Shown: piece after piece, positions 16,141 through 24,586 of the stretch | Layout of the letters: the number at the start of each line of letters is the position of its first letter | Numbering within the stretch: the first letter of the stretch is position 1 | DNA from: Tabrizicola oligotrophica | GTDB lineage: Bacteria; Pseudomonadota; Alphaproteobacteria; Rhodobacterales; Rhodobacteraceae | DNA length: 64,000 nt | Assembly: GCF_011008935.1 (NCBI RefSeq) | Contig: NZ_JAAIVJ010000008.1 | Span: 124,001-188,000 of the forward strand | Reading direction: 5' to 3' | Position numbers and translations under genes: made by a program | Notes under the pieces: model-generated | What the model was told of the DNA's origin: nothing | What the model saw: only the letters and a program-made list of their open reading frames with translations | The model's database searches: none

Positions 16141-17802
16141 TCAGTTGGCCTGACGCCGCAGGAAGGCCGGAATCTCGATCCGGTCCTGATCGCCCGAGGG
16201 TTCCTGCTCGTCGTCATAGGCGGTGACCGGCGGCTGGGCGCGGCCCACCGGCGCGCGCTCGGCCGCGGGTTCGGCATGACCGCCACCGGCCATCCGGCTG
16301 ATGAGACCGCCGATGCCGAAGCGCGGGCGGCTTTCGGCGGGCTTCGGCGCGGCGGCCGCGGCGCGGGTGGCCTGCGGCTGGGCCATGGCGGCGCGCTGCT
16401 GGGCCGGTTGCGGCGCCGGGCCTTTCGACACGGCGGCCTGCAGACGGGCCAGCGCCTCGGGCGAGGGCGAGCCGGGCTGGCGCGGCCGCGGCGCGACAAA
16501 GCTTTGCGGATCGGCATCCAGCGCCGAGGTCGCGGTGTGGCGCGGAGCGGCGGCGGCGGCCTGCGGGCGATAGACCGGAGGCGGCAGATCGTTCTCGATC
16601 ACATCCTCGGGCTCGGGCGCATAGGTCTGGGCAGCGGGCTCGCGGTCAAACAGCGACTGTTCCGGCGCATAGGCGGCGGGTGCGGGGGTCACCGGGGCGG
16701 CGGCAACCGGGGTTGCCACCGGCGAGACTGTCAGCGTCATCGGCGCTTCGCGCTTGGGTTCGGGCGCGGTGAAGCTGGCGGGCAAGGGCGCGGCCATGGT
16801 GCGACGGGCCACCGGCATTTCCGCCTTGACCTGGGTGACGTCGATGCCGGTCGCCACGACCGAAACCCGCAGCGTGCCTTCCATCGAGGTATCCAGCGTC
16901 GAGCCGACGATGATGTTGGCGTCGGGATCGACCTTTTCGCGGATGATGTTCGCAGCCTCGTCCAGTTCGAACAGCGTCAGGTCATAGCCGCCGGTGATGT
17001 TGATCAGCACCCCCTTGGCGCCATGCAGGCTGATTTCATCCAGAAGCGGGTTGGCAATGGCCTTTTCAGCTGCCTGGACTGCGCGGTCTTCGCCGCTGGC
17101 CTCGCCAGTGCCCATCATGGCCTTGCCCATCTCGTCCATCACCGCGCGAACGTCGGCGAAGTCGAGGTTGATAAGGCCGGGGCGCACCATAAGATCCGTC
17201 ACGCCCTTGACGCCCTGATACAGCACGTCGTCGGCCATGGCGAAAGCTTCGGTGAAGGTGGTGCGCTCATTCGCCAGACGGAACAGGTTCTGGTTCGGAA
17301 TGATGATGAGCGTGTCGACAACCTTTTGCAGCGCGGCGATGCCCTCTTCGGCCTGTCGCATCCGCTTGTTGCCTTCGAACTGGAAGGGCTTGGTCACCAC
17401 GCCGACGGTCAGCACACCCAGCTCGCGCGCGGCCTGCGCGATGATCGGGGCAGCCCCCGTGCCAGTGCCGCCGCCCATGCCGGCGGTGATGAAGCACATG
17501 TGCGCGCCCGCCAGATGATCGACGATTTCCTCGATGGTCTCTTCGGCGGCGGCGGCCCCGACGGTCGGGCGCGCGCCGGCCCCCAGACCTTCGGTCACCT
17601 TGACGCCCATCTGGATGCGCGAGACCGCCTTGGACTGCTGCAGCGCCTGCGCATCGGTATTGGCCACGACGAACTCGACACCCTCAAGTTGCTGGTCAAT
17701 CATGTTGTTGACAGCATTGCCGCCGGCGCCGCCCACACCGAAAACGGTGATGCGGGGTTTCAGCTCTTCGCGAGCATCACTCATGATCAGATTCAATGCC
17801 AT
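16141..17802 (-). CDS. ftsZ: Cell division protein FtsZ
   Basis: 553-residue tubulin-like GTPase that forms the Z ring. [15 protein letters not shown] opens the nucleotide-binding domain, and the tubulin signature GGGTGTG is at residues 110-116. After about residue 320 comes a long Ala/Pro-rich disordered linker, as in other alphaproteobacteria. It ends with the conserved tail [11 protein letters not shown] that binds FtsA and other partners. An internal ATG seven codons in is a possible start. A 213-base upstream gap with DnaA-like boxes separates it from ftsA, so it has its own promoter. Confidence 0.96.
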   Translation of the reverse strand: MALNLIMSDAREELKPRITVFGVGGAGGNAVNNMIDQQLEGVEFVVANTDAQALQQSKAVSRIQMGVKVTEGLGAGARPTVGAAAAEETIEEIVDHLAGAHMCFITAGMGGGTGTGAAPIIAQAARELGVLTVGVVTKPFQFEGNKRMRQAEEGIAALQKVVDTLIIIPNQNLFRLANERTTFTEAFAMADDVLYQGVKGVTDLMVRPGLINLDFADVRAVMDEMGKAMMGTGEASGEDRAVQAAEKAIANPLLDEISLHGAKGVLINITGGYDLTLFELDEAANIIREKVDPDANIIVGSTLDTSMEGTLRVSVVATGIDVTQVKAEMPVARRTMAAPLPASFTAPEPKREAPMTLTVSPVATPVAAAPVTPAPAAYAPEQSLFDREPAAQTYAPEPEDVIENDLPPPVYRPQAAAAAPRHTATSALDADPQSFVAPRPRQPGSPSPEALARLQAAVSKGPAPQPAQQRAAMAQPQATRAAAAAPKPAESRPRFGIGGLISRMAGGGHAEPAAERAPVGRAQPPVTAYDDEQEPSGDQDRIEIPAFLRRQAN

Positions 17803-17893
17803 GTTCTGTCCGCCTGTTTATTATGAGCGGTGCGCGCCGCCGGTTGCCGTATCGATCTGTCCGCGTCCTGTCCCCGGGCCGCGATTTGCCGAA

Positions 17894-17914
17894 TTATCCA
17901 CGATTCTATCCACA
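17894..17914. promoter_or_regulatory. Two DnaA-box-like sites flanking a GANTC site upstream of ftsZ
   Basis: TTATCCACG and CTATCCACA (each 8/9 to TTATCCACA) are in the same orientation, 12 bases start to start, with GATTC (a CcrM methylation site) between and overlapping them. They lie about 90-110 bases upstream of the ftsZ start. In Caulobacter, ftsZ is activated by DnaA and affected by GANTC methylation; control here is inferred from that. Confidence 0.5.
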
Positions 17915-18015
17915 AGCATGCCCGAGGTCACGCGAAAAACGCGGTACCACACAAAATATGGGCCGACTTGCGACTGCCTTAGCGGGATATTGCCGGTGCC
18001 GCAGGATGTTGCGGG

Positions 18016-19350
18016 TTACCAGTTGTCCTTGAACCATCTGAAGGCCCTTTTCAACGACCGAGCGGGGTAGCGTTCGGCGGGAATATCGAAATCCCACCAT
18101 TCGTCCTGCGGATGGGCGGCGAACAGGCACAGGCCAACGGCGCTGGAGAACGCCGGTCCGGTCGCCGCCTGCGGCAGCCCCTGCACCCGCAACGGCCGCC
18201 CCATGCGGACCCGCGCGCCCAGAATGCGGCTGGCGAGGCCATCAAGGCCGGGGATCTGGCAGGCCCCGCCGGTCAGCACGATCTGCTGGCTTGGCAGGGT
18301 GTCGAAGCCGGCCACGTCAAGACGGGCACGGACCTCTTCCAGAATCTCCTCGACCCGCGGCCGCATGATGCCGATCAGCTCGGTCCGGCTGACCTGACGG
18401 CGGTCTTTTTCCCAGTCGCCCGAGTCACCGCCCATTTCGATCATCTCGCGGTCATCCATGCCGGTGGCATGCACGCCGCCGTGCTTGGTCTTGATGCGCT
18501 CGGCCACCGCCATCGGCACCTGCAGGCCCTTGGAGATGTCGGAAGTCACATGATCGCCGCCCATGCGCACCGCATCGGCGAAAATCATGTGCTTTTTCAT
18601 GAAGATCGAAATCCCGGTCGAGCCGCCGCCCATGTCGATGCAGGCCGCGCCGAGTTCCTGTTCGTCCTCGACCAGCGACGAGATCGCCGCGACGTAAGAG
18701 GACGAGGCGATGCCGGCCAGTTCCAGATCGCAGCGCTTGATGCAGTAAAGCAGGTTCTGGATGACAGAGGCGTCCACCGACAAGAGATGCATGTCGCACG
18801 CAAGCCGGTTGCCGATCTGGCCACGCGGGTCGCCAAGGCCGGTGCGGTGGTCCAGCGCGAAGTTGACCGGATGGGCGTGCAGCACCTCGCGGCCCTCGCC
18901 CAGGGGAGGTACGTCGCAAGCGGCCAGCACGCGGGCCACGTCCTGTTCGGACACCACGGAATCCTGCAGGTCCCACTCGCCCGCCAGCCCGTAGCTGCGC
19001 GGCTCGGCGCCCGAGAAACAGGCGACCACATGGTCGACCCGCACATTCGCCATCTTCTGCGCCGCCTGCACGGCGGTACGGATGGCGCGTTCGGTCTCGT
19101 TCATCACCGAGATTTCGCCAAAGCGCACCCCGCGCGACCGCGTGGTTGCCGCCCCGATCACCCGGAACCCGGCATGCCCCGCGATCGGCCCGACGCCGTC
19201 GCTGTCCGCCGCCGGATCACCGCCGTCGAAGCGCAGCACAAGGCAGGCGATCTTCGAGGTGCCAACGTCAAGAATGGCCACCACGCCGCGCTGCATCGCG
19301 GTCCGGCGAAGCGCGCGCATGGCGCGCTGGGATTGGTAGAGATCGGTCAC
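18016..19350 (-). CDS. ftsA: Cell division protein FtsA
   Basis: 444-residue actin-like protein that tethers FtsZ to the membrane. Phosphate-binding segments are visible: VVAILDVGTSKIACLVLR near residue 27, CIDMGGGSTGISIF in the middle, and VLTGGACQIPGLDGLASRILGARVRMGRP toward the end. The C-terminal RSLKRAFRWFKDNW is an amphipathic membrane-targeting helix. The GTG start overlaps the ftsQ stop (GTGA), showing coupling. Confidence 0.95.
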   Translation of the reverse strand: MTDLYQSQRAMRALRRTAMQRGVVAILDVGTSKIACLVLRFDGGDPAADSDGVGPIAGHAGFRVIGAATTRSRGVRFGEISVMNETERAIRTAVQAAQKMANVRVDHVVACFSGAEPRSYGLAGEWDLQDSVVSEQDVARVLAACDVPPLGEGREVLHAHPVNFALDHRTGLGDPRGQIGNRLACDMHLLSVDASVIQNLLYCIKRCDLELAGIASSSYVAAISSLVEDEQELGAACIDMGGGSTGISIFMKKHMIFADAVRMGGDHVTSDISKGLQVPMAVAERIKTKHGGVHATGMDDREMIEMGGDSGDWEKDRRQVSRTELIGIMRPRVEEILEEVRARLDVAGFDTLPSQQIVLTGGACQIPGLDGLASRILGARVRMGRPLRVQGLPQAATGPAFSSAVGLCLFAAHPQDEWWDFDIPAERYPARSLKRAFRWFKDNW

Positions 19351-20378
19351 AGGTCGCTCTCCGCTTTCTTTTCTTCAGGAACAAGCCCGCGCGCGCGGCG
19401 GGCCTCAAGCAAGGCATCTTCGCCCAGACGCAGGATCGGGCGGTGTTCATTGCGCAGGTCGATCGCGGCAAGGTCGCGGGCCAGCAGGTCTTCGGCCTGA
19501 TCCAGCGCCAAGAGCCGCTCCAGCGCCTGCACCGGACGGTCGGCCGGCAGCATCAGGCGCTGATCGCGGTCCAGCACCATGTCCCAGCGCCGCTCGCCCA
19601 GGCGGACCAGCCCGCGCAGCCGTTTCATCAGCGGTCCGGCGGCATCGACCAGCTCCAGCGCCTCGGCGGCGGCGGCATCGGCCCCCTCGCCCGCGATCAC
19701 CGGCAGATCGGGCCGGTCGGCCCGGGTGGCCAGCCCCGCGACGCGGTGGCCGGTGGCATCAAGCAGCGTCAGCCCCTCGGCGCGGCGCCAGATCAGCGCC
19801 GGTTCGCGCTCGGTGATCGTCACCTGCAGCACCCCGCCCGACCGCACCGCCAGCTCGGCCCCCGCGACGGCGTCAAGCCCCTCGGCCCGTTCGCGCAGCA
19901 CGTCGAGATCAAGATCAAAGGACGAGGCCGGGAAGCTCACGGCCAGCCGCGCCCGCACGGCGTCGGCCAGATCGGGAGAGGCCCCCTCGACCGCCAGCAG
20001 GCTGACGCGAAACTCGGGACGAGCCTGAAACTGGTCGGTGATCTGGGCAATGCCGCCGGCAATCGCCGCACGGCGGCCTTCGCTGGCCAGCACAAGGCCG
20101 ATCACCGCCGTGATCGCCAGCGCCGGCAGTCCCACGCGGAACAGCACCCGAAACACCGGCGTCAGCATCAGCCGCTGCATCTTGTAGTCCCAGTAGCTCG
20201 GTGCCGGATCGTGGCGGCGCGCGCCTTTCGGCTCGGCGGGCCGGGCCTCGCCCGAGGCCCCCATCGCAGCGCCGCGCGCCGCCCCGATGACCGCCCCTTT
20301 CGCGGCCCCCACCATCGCGCCGCTCAGGCCGCGACGCGGGGCATGCAGGGGCGGAGGCTGGCGGTTCAGCGGTTGCAC
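19347..20378 (-). CDS. ftsQ: Cell division protein FtsQ
   Basis: 343-residue bitopic divisome protein. There is an Ala/Gly-rich basic cytoplasmic tail, one membrane helix ([15 protein letters not shown], residues ~92-107), a POTRA domain ([19 protein letters not shown]) and a beta domain with [12 protein letters not shown]. The GTG start lies inside the 3' end of ddl with GGAGG seven bases upstream. An upstream-extended reading exists but is excluded because it overlaps ddl deeply. It is coupled to ftsA downstream. Confidence 0.9.
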   Translation of the reverse strand: MQPLNRQPPPLHAPRRGLSGAMVGAAKGAVIGAARGAAMGASGEARPAEPKGARRHDPAPSYWDYKMQRLMLTPVFRVLFRVGLPALAITAVIGLVLASEGRRAAIAGGIAQITDQFQARPEFRVSLLAVEGASPDLADAVRARLAVSFPASSFDLDLDVLRERAEGLDAVAGAELAVRSGGVLQVTITEREPALIWRRAEGLTLLDATGHRVAGLATRADRPDLPVIAGEGADAAAAEALELVDAAGPLMKRLRGLVRLGERRWDMVLDRDQRLMLPADRPVQALERLLALDQAEDLLARDLAAIDLRNEHRPILRLGEDALLEARRARGLVPEEKKAESDL

Positions 20379-21286
20379 GAGGCATCCTCCACCATCCAGC
20401 GGCACAGCTCGGGAAAGGAAATGCCGCAATAGGCCGCCTGTTCGGGCGCCAGCGACGTCGGCGTCATGCCCGGCTGGGTGTTGGTCTCCAGAAGGATCAA
20501 CCCGGCCAGTCCCCGCGCCTCGTCCCAGCGGAAATCGGTGCGGCTGACCCCCCGGCACCCCAGCGCGACATGGGCGCGCAGGGCGTAGTCCATGCAGGCG
20601 TCGGCAATCTGTTGCGGCACCTGCGCCGGCAGCACATGGCGCGAGCCGCCGGTGGAATATTTGGCGGTATAGTCATACCAGCCTTCGGTCAGGATGTCGG
20701 TCACGCAAAGCGCACGATCCCCCATCACCGCCACCGTCATCTCGCGGCCCGGCGCATAGGTTTCCACCATCACCACCTCGGGCATGGTCTCGGCCAGCCG
20801 CGGCGCATTCGAGCCGGGATGCACGATATAGACCCCGACCGACGAGCCTTCGTTGTTCGGCTTCACCACATAGGGCGGCGGCAGCACATGGCGGGCCTCG
20901 ACCTCCTCGCGGCTGGCGAGCCTGCTTTGCACCACGGGCAGACCGGCGGCGACATAGACCTCTTTCGCCTTCTGCTTGTCCATCGCAAGCGCCGAGGCCA
21001 GCACGCCCGAATGGGTATAGGGGATGCGCAGCCATTCCAGCAGGCCCTGCACGCAGCCATCCTCACCCCAACGGCCATGCAGGGCGTTGAAGGCGACATC
21101 CGGCTTGATTTCGGCAAGGCGCGCGGCCAGATCGGGGCCGCAATCGACCTCGACCACCTCATATCCGGCCTCCCGAAGGGCATTGGCGCATTCACGCCCG
21201 GATGACAGAGACACCTCCCGCTCTGCGGAAGGCCCACCCATCAACACCGCCACTTTGGAGACCATCCGCCCGGATGTTCCCGCCAT
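20366..21286 (-). CDS. ddl: D-alanine--D-alanine ligase
   Basis: 306-residue ATP-grasp enzyme making D-Ala-D-Ala for peptidoglycan. It shows [19 protein letters not shown] at the N-terminus, the [16 protein letters not shown] motif, [17 protein letters not shown] in the ATP-binding loop and [21 protein letters not shown] near the C-terminus, all family hallmarks. An internal ATG seven codons in is an alternative start. It lies between murB and ftsQ in the dcw cluster. Confidence 0.95.
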   Translation of the reverse strand: MAGTSGRMVSKVAVLMGGPSAEREVSLSSGRECANALREAGYEVVEVDCGPDLAARLAEIKPDVAFNALHGRWGEDGCVQGLLEWLRIPYTHSGVLASALAMDKQKAKEVYVAAGLPVVQSRLASREEVEARHVLPPPYVVKPNNEGSSVGVYIVHPGSNAPRLAETMPEVVMVETYAPGREMTVAVMGDRALCVTDILTEGWYDYTAKYSTGGSRHVLPAQVPQQIADACMDYALRAHVALGCRGVSRTDFRWDEARGLAGLILLETNTQPGMTPTSLAPEQAAYCGISFPELCRWMVEDASCNR

Positions 21287-21328
21287 GTCTTACTGCCTCA
21301 GCCCGGGGGTTTTCCCCCGTGATCTTGG

Positions 21329-22270
21329 TTATTCGGGAAGGTGTTCGCCGACCCGCATGATTTCCCACTCTAGCGTGATACCGCTCTGTTGGAAAACCCT
21401 TTTTCGCACTTCCTCTCCCAGATTTTCCAGATCGGCGGCCTTCGCCCCTCCGGTGTTGATGAGGAAATTGGAGTGCATCGGGCTCATCTGCGCCCCGCCA
21501 AGGCGCGCGCCGCGCATTCCGGCGGCGTCGATCACCTTCCAGGCCTTCAGATCATGCACGTCATCGGCGCGGCCGGTCGAGGAAAACCCGGCCGGATTGC
21601 GGAAGGTAGAGCCGGCCGAGCGGTCCTTGGTCGGCTGGCTGGCATCGCGCTTGGCGATCTGGTCGGTCATGCGGGCCTCCAGCGCAGCGGGGTCGCCGCG
21701 ATCCGCCCGGAAGGTGGCCGACACGACCACCCAGCCCTCCGGCAGCGTCGAAGAGCGATAGGCCAGATGCAGATCGGGCGCCGAAATTCGCCGAATTTCG
21801 CCCGCGCGCGTGACCACGCGCACTTCGACCAGATTGTCGGCGACGTAGGAGCCATAGCAGCCCGCGTTCATCCGCACTGCCCCGCCGATCGAGCCCGGAA
21901 TGGTGCGCAGGAACGTGAGGTCCAGCCCCGCCTCGGCTGCCTTGCGGGCGACATGGGCGTCCAGCGCCGCCGCCCCTGCCGTGACGGTGTCGCCCTCGAC
22001 CGCGATGCCGTTGAAGCCGCGCCCGAGACGGATCACCACTGCCCGGATGCCGCCATCGCGCACGATCAGGTTGGAGCCCACCCCCATGGGGAACACTGCA
22101 ACCGAAGGGTCCAGCCCGGCAAGGAACGCAGCCAGGTCGGCCTCGTCCGCCGGGTTGTAAAGCCAGTCGGCAGGCCCGCCGACACGCAGCCAGGTCAACT
22201 CGGCCAGAGGCCGGTTCGGGGTGAGCGTGCCGCGCACGGGGGGAAGCTCGGGAGGAAGGGTCTGGGTCAT
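21329..22270 (-). CDS. murB: UDP-N-acetylenolpyruvoylglucosamine reductase MurB
   Basis: 313-residue FAD enzyme reducing enolpyruvyl-UDP-GlcNAc to UDP-MurNAc. It shows the FAD-binding [14 protein letters not shown] and the [17 protein letters not shown] motif. GSTFRNPAG contains the catalytic serine. [17 protein letters not shown] marks the type I C-terminal domain. The open frame continues far upstream, but homology starts at this ATG. It is the first gene of the dcw segment here; the usual murC/murG partners are absent upstream, replaced by the denitrification island. Confidence 0.95.
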   Translation of the reverse strand: MTQTLPPELPPVRGTLTPNRPLAELTWLRVGGPADWLYNPADEADLAAFLAGLDPSVAVFPMGVGSNLIVRDGGIRAVVIRLGRGFNGIAVEGDTVTAGAAALDAHVARKAAEAGLDLTFLRTIPGSIGGAVRMNAGCYGSYVADNLVEVRVVTRAGEIRRISAPDLHLAYRSSTLPEGWVVVSATFRADRGDPAALEARMTDQIAKRDASQPTKDRSAGSTFRNPAGFSSTGRADDVHDLKAWKVIDAAGMRGARLGGAQMSPMHSNFLINTGGAKAADLENLGEEVRKRVFQQSGITLEWEIMRVGEHLPE

Positions 22271-22383
22271 GCGCCCGGTGATAGGGGCAAAGCGCGGGCT
22301 GGGCAAGTTTGCCGATCCCGCGGGGCGCCGCGCCGGGTCAGCCCTCTGCCAGCCGCGGCGCGCGGCCCTGCGATCGGAGGCGC

Positions 22384-22410
22384 TTGACAGGCCGCGCGCC
22401 GGGCTATCAA
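22384..22410 (+). promoter_or_regulatory. Possible sigma70-type promoter for the Crp/Fnr gene
   Basis: TTGACA followed after 15 bases by TATCAA, about 110 bases upstream of the regulator start, in the 249-base gap between the divergent murB and crp-like genes. The spacing is short, so this is only a candidate. I saw no NNR-type box in this gap. Confidence 0.3.
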
Positions 22411-22519
22411 AGGGGCCTCGCCACGCCCGGACTGAACGGCTAGGCAAGGGGCGCCTGAATTGGCATAAAGAGGTCCAGGGCGGCGGCGTGCCCCGAAGAC
22501 CCCACAGCAGGAAAGCGTC

Positions 22520-23221
22520 ATGCGGGAAGAACATCGGACACTTGCGCGCAATTCGCTCCTTCTGTCGGCGGCCCCCGAGCCGGTGGCGCAGAAGATGCTC
22601 GAGGCGGCGCGGGTGCGGCCCTTCGACCGTGGCAGTACGATCTTCCTGCAAGGCGAACGGGCGACCGCAATCCATATCGTCGCCGACGGCTGGGTGAAAC
22701 TGTACCGCGTCGCCCCGAACGGGGCGGAGGCCGTGGTCGGGGTCATCACCAAGGGCGCCAGCTTTGGCGAGGCCGTGGCCTTTCGCAACGACAACTATCC
22801 GGTCTCGGCCGAGGCGGTCACCGATTGCACCTTGATCCGCATCGAGTCCGATGTCCTCTTGCGGCAGCTGCGCGAAAACCCCGAGGTGGCGATTTCCCTG
22901 CTGTCGGCGACCTATATCCACCTGCACAACCTCGTATCGCAGGTCGAGGCGCTGAAGGCGCAGACCGGCTCGCAGCGCGTGGCCGAATTCCTGCTGGAAC
23001 TCGCCTCCTGCCCCGCCGGGGCCTGCGAGGTGACACTGCCCTATGACAAGGTGCTGATTGCGGGCCGTCTGGGCATGAAGCCCGAAAGCCTGAGCCGGGC
23101 CTTCGCCCGGTTGAAGGACCATGGCGTCACCATCAAGCAGAACGTGGCTGTGATTGCCGACGTCTCGACCCTGCGCGACTTTGTCGAGGAAGACCCGGCG
23201 CTGGCGTGGTCGCGCGGATGA
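22520..23221 (+). CDS. Crp/Fnr-family regulator, candidate NO-responsive NnrR/Dnr
   Basis: 233 residues. There is a cNMP-type beta-barrel sensor ([28 protein letters not shown]), a dimerisation helix and a C-terminal winged helix-turn-helix ([25 protein letters not shown]), whose ESLSR recognition helix suits a TTGAC/TTGAT half site. The N-terminal cysteine cluster of oxygen-sensing Fnr is missing, which fits the NnrR/Dnr haem-based NO-sensing type. It is next to nor genes and near three matching boxes, so it is the probable activator of the denitrification regulon. Exact subgroup is inferred. Confidence 0.8.
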   Translation: MREEHRTLARNSLLLSAAPEPVAQKMLEAARVRPFDRGSTIFLQGERATAIHIVADGWVKLYRVAPNGAEAVVGVITKGASFGEAVAFRNDNYPVSAEAVTDCTLIRIESDVLLRQLRENPEVAISLLSATYIHLHNLVSQVEALKAQTGSQRVAEFLLELASCPAGACEVTLPYDKVLIAGRLGMKPESLSRAFARLKDHGVTIKQNVAVIADVSTLRDFVEEDPALAWSRG

Positions 23222-23766
23222 CGGGCGATCTGGCAGCGGCGCTGGCCGCCATCGATACCGCCAACGCCGCCGACCCCAAGGGCGAGGCGCTGGTCTACGG
23301 CCAGCGCATGACCGAAGAACTGGCGCGGCTGTTCCCCGATGCCTCCGATGTGCTGGCGATTGCCGCGCGTGGCCAGCATGTCGAACGCTGGCTTCTGCCG
23401 CGGGCCGATTACCCCGAAGGCAAGGCGGGCTATCTCGCCTGGCGCCGCGAACAGGGCCGGCGGCATGGCGAGCGGGTGGCCGGGATCATGGCGGCGGCGG
23501 GCTATGGGCCGGAGGATTGCGACCGCGTGGGGGTCCTCCTGCGCAAGGAGGGCCTCAAGCACGACGCCGAGGTGCAGGCGCTGGAGGATGTGATCTGCTT
23601 TGCCTTCCTGCGCTGGTATTTCGCGCCCTTCGCCGAAGGGCGCGAGGCGGCCGCGCTTCTGGACATCGTGGAAAAGACCGCGCGCAAGATGTCGCCCGAA
23701 GGACGCGCCAAGGCCTTGGCCGAGTTTGTCCTGCCCGAGCCCTTCGCCGCCGCATTCCGCAGCTAG
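23218..23766 (+). CDS. DUF4202 domain-containing protein
   Basis: 182-residue soluble protein of the DUF4202 family ([28 protein letters not shown] is the family core). His/Asp pairs suggest an HD-like metal site ([18 protein letters not shown]). Function is unknown. Its ATG overlaps the regulator stop (ATGA), so they form a coupled pair, and it converges with norF with a 4-base overlap of stops. Association with the denitrification regulator suggests a linked role, unproven. Confidence 0.8.
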   Translation: MTGDLAAALAAIDTANAADPKGEALVYGQRMTEELARLFPDASDVLAIAARGQHVERWLLPRADYPEGKAGYLAWRREQGRRHGERVAGIMAAAGYGPEDCDRVGVLLRKEGLKHDAEVQALEDVICFAFLRWYFAPFAEGREAAALLDIVEKTARKMSPEGRAKALAEFVLPEPFAAAFRS

Positions 23767-24005
23767 GCCGCCAGCGCCAGCCCCGCGAAGGCCATCAGCA
23801 CAAACGCCAGCACAAGGTCAAAGCCACGCGCCCAGACCGGGCTTTGGCTGAGGTCGAGGTAATGCCGCAGGATCAGCCGCGACTTCAGCCCCGCCAGCAC
23901 CAGCACCCCCAGCACCAACCCGGCGCGGGAGGGGTTCGCCGCTGTCAGCGTGGCGGTCAGCAGGGAAAGGCCCACGAGCGCGGCCCAGATGTAATGCAGC
24001 TTCAT
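23763..24005 (-). CDS. norF: Nitric oxide reductase accessory protein NorF
   Basis: 80-residue membrane protein with three predicted helices of the cytochrome c oxidase subunit IV-like family (LHYIWAALVGLSLLTATL, RLILRHYLDL, LVLAFVLMAFAGLAL). As last gene of norCBQDEF it matches Paracoccus NorF, needed for full NO reductase activity though not part of the purified enzyme. The ATG overlaps the norE stop. Confidence 0.85.
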   Translation of the reverse strand: MKLHYIWAALVGLSLLTATLTAANPSRAGLVLGVLVLAGLKSRLILRHYLDLSQSPVWARGFDLVLAFVLMAFAGLALAA

Positions 24006-24586
24006 AACAGATAGACCACCGGCACCAGCAGCACCCAGACCAGATCGACCATGTGCCAGAAGGCCGCGGCCACGCCGACCGGGCGGGGTGCGGGCCGGAC
24101 GGCGACCAAGAGGAGCAGCACCATGCCCGCCAGCACATGCGCGGCATGAAATCCGGTCAGCAGATAGGAAAAGGTAAAGAAGGCATGGGTTTCCGTGCCG
24201 ATGCCTTGGGCGAAGAGAGCGGCATACTCGCTGGCCTTCACCGCAAGGAACACCGCGCCAAGCCCGGCAGCAAGGATCAGCAGCAGCCGCGCAAGGCCGG
24301 GTCGCGCGGCGGCAAGACGGACGGCCAGCGCGGCAAGATAGCCCGAGCTGACCAGAACCACGGTGTTCACCGCCGCCCCGACGCGATGCAGATGCGATTG
24401 CGCCTCGGCAAAGCCGGCCGGGTCGGTAAGGCGCGTGGCCAGCAGCGCCAGCAGCCCCGCGCCGAACACGACGAGCTCCGAGATGATGAGAACCCAGATC
24501 ATCAACTCGCCGGGCAGACCCCCTGCCCCCTCCTCGGACGCCTTCGGCTTCTCGTCGTGGCGCGCGGTCGGCTGAGCGGCTGTCAT
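24002..24586 (-). CDS. norE: NorE, cytochrome c oxidase subunit III-like
   Basis: 194-residue membrane protein with about five helices. GELMIWVLIISELVVFGAGLLAL opens the subunit III fold, and THAFFTFSYLLTGFHAAHVLAGM is the conserved core. In Paracoccus, NorE/NorF support NO reductase function without being stable subunits. The cytoplasmic N-terminus (residues ~10-19, DEKPKASEEG) is encoded by a 29-base dispersed repeat also found after recN. The ATG overlaps the norD stop. Confidence 0.88.
   Translation of the reverse strand: MTAAQPTARHDEKPKASEEGAGGLPGELMIWVLIISELVVFGAGLLALLATRLTDPAGFAEAQSHLHRVGAAVNTVVLVSSGYLAALAVRLAAARPGLARLLLILAAGLGAVFLAVKASEYAALFAQGIGTETHAFFTFSYLLTGFHAAHVLAGMVLLLLVAVRPAPRPVGVAAAFWHMVDLVWVLLVPVVYLL
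24529..24557 (-). repeat. Dispersed repeat copy inside the 5' end of norE
   Basis: Read on the minus strand it starts CGACGAGAAGCCG and ends GTCCGAGGAGG, matching 12320-12348 at 26 of 29 positions. The frame is kept, so the copy codes for the charged N-terminal residues of NorE. Confidence 0.65.
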
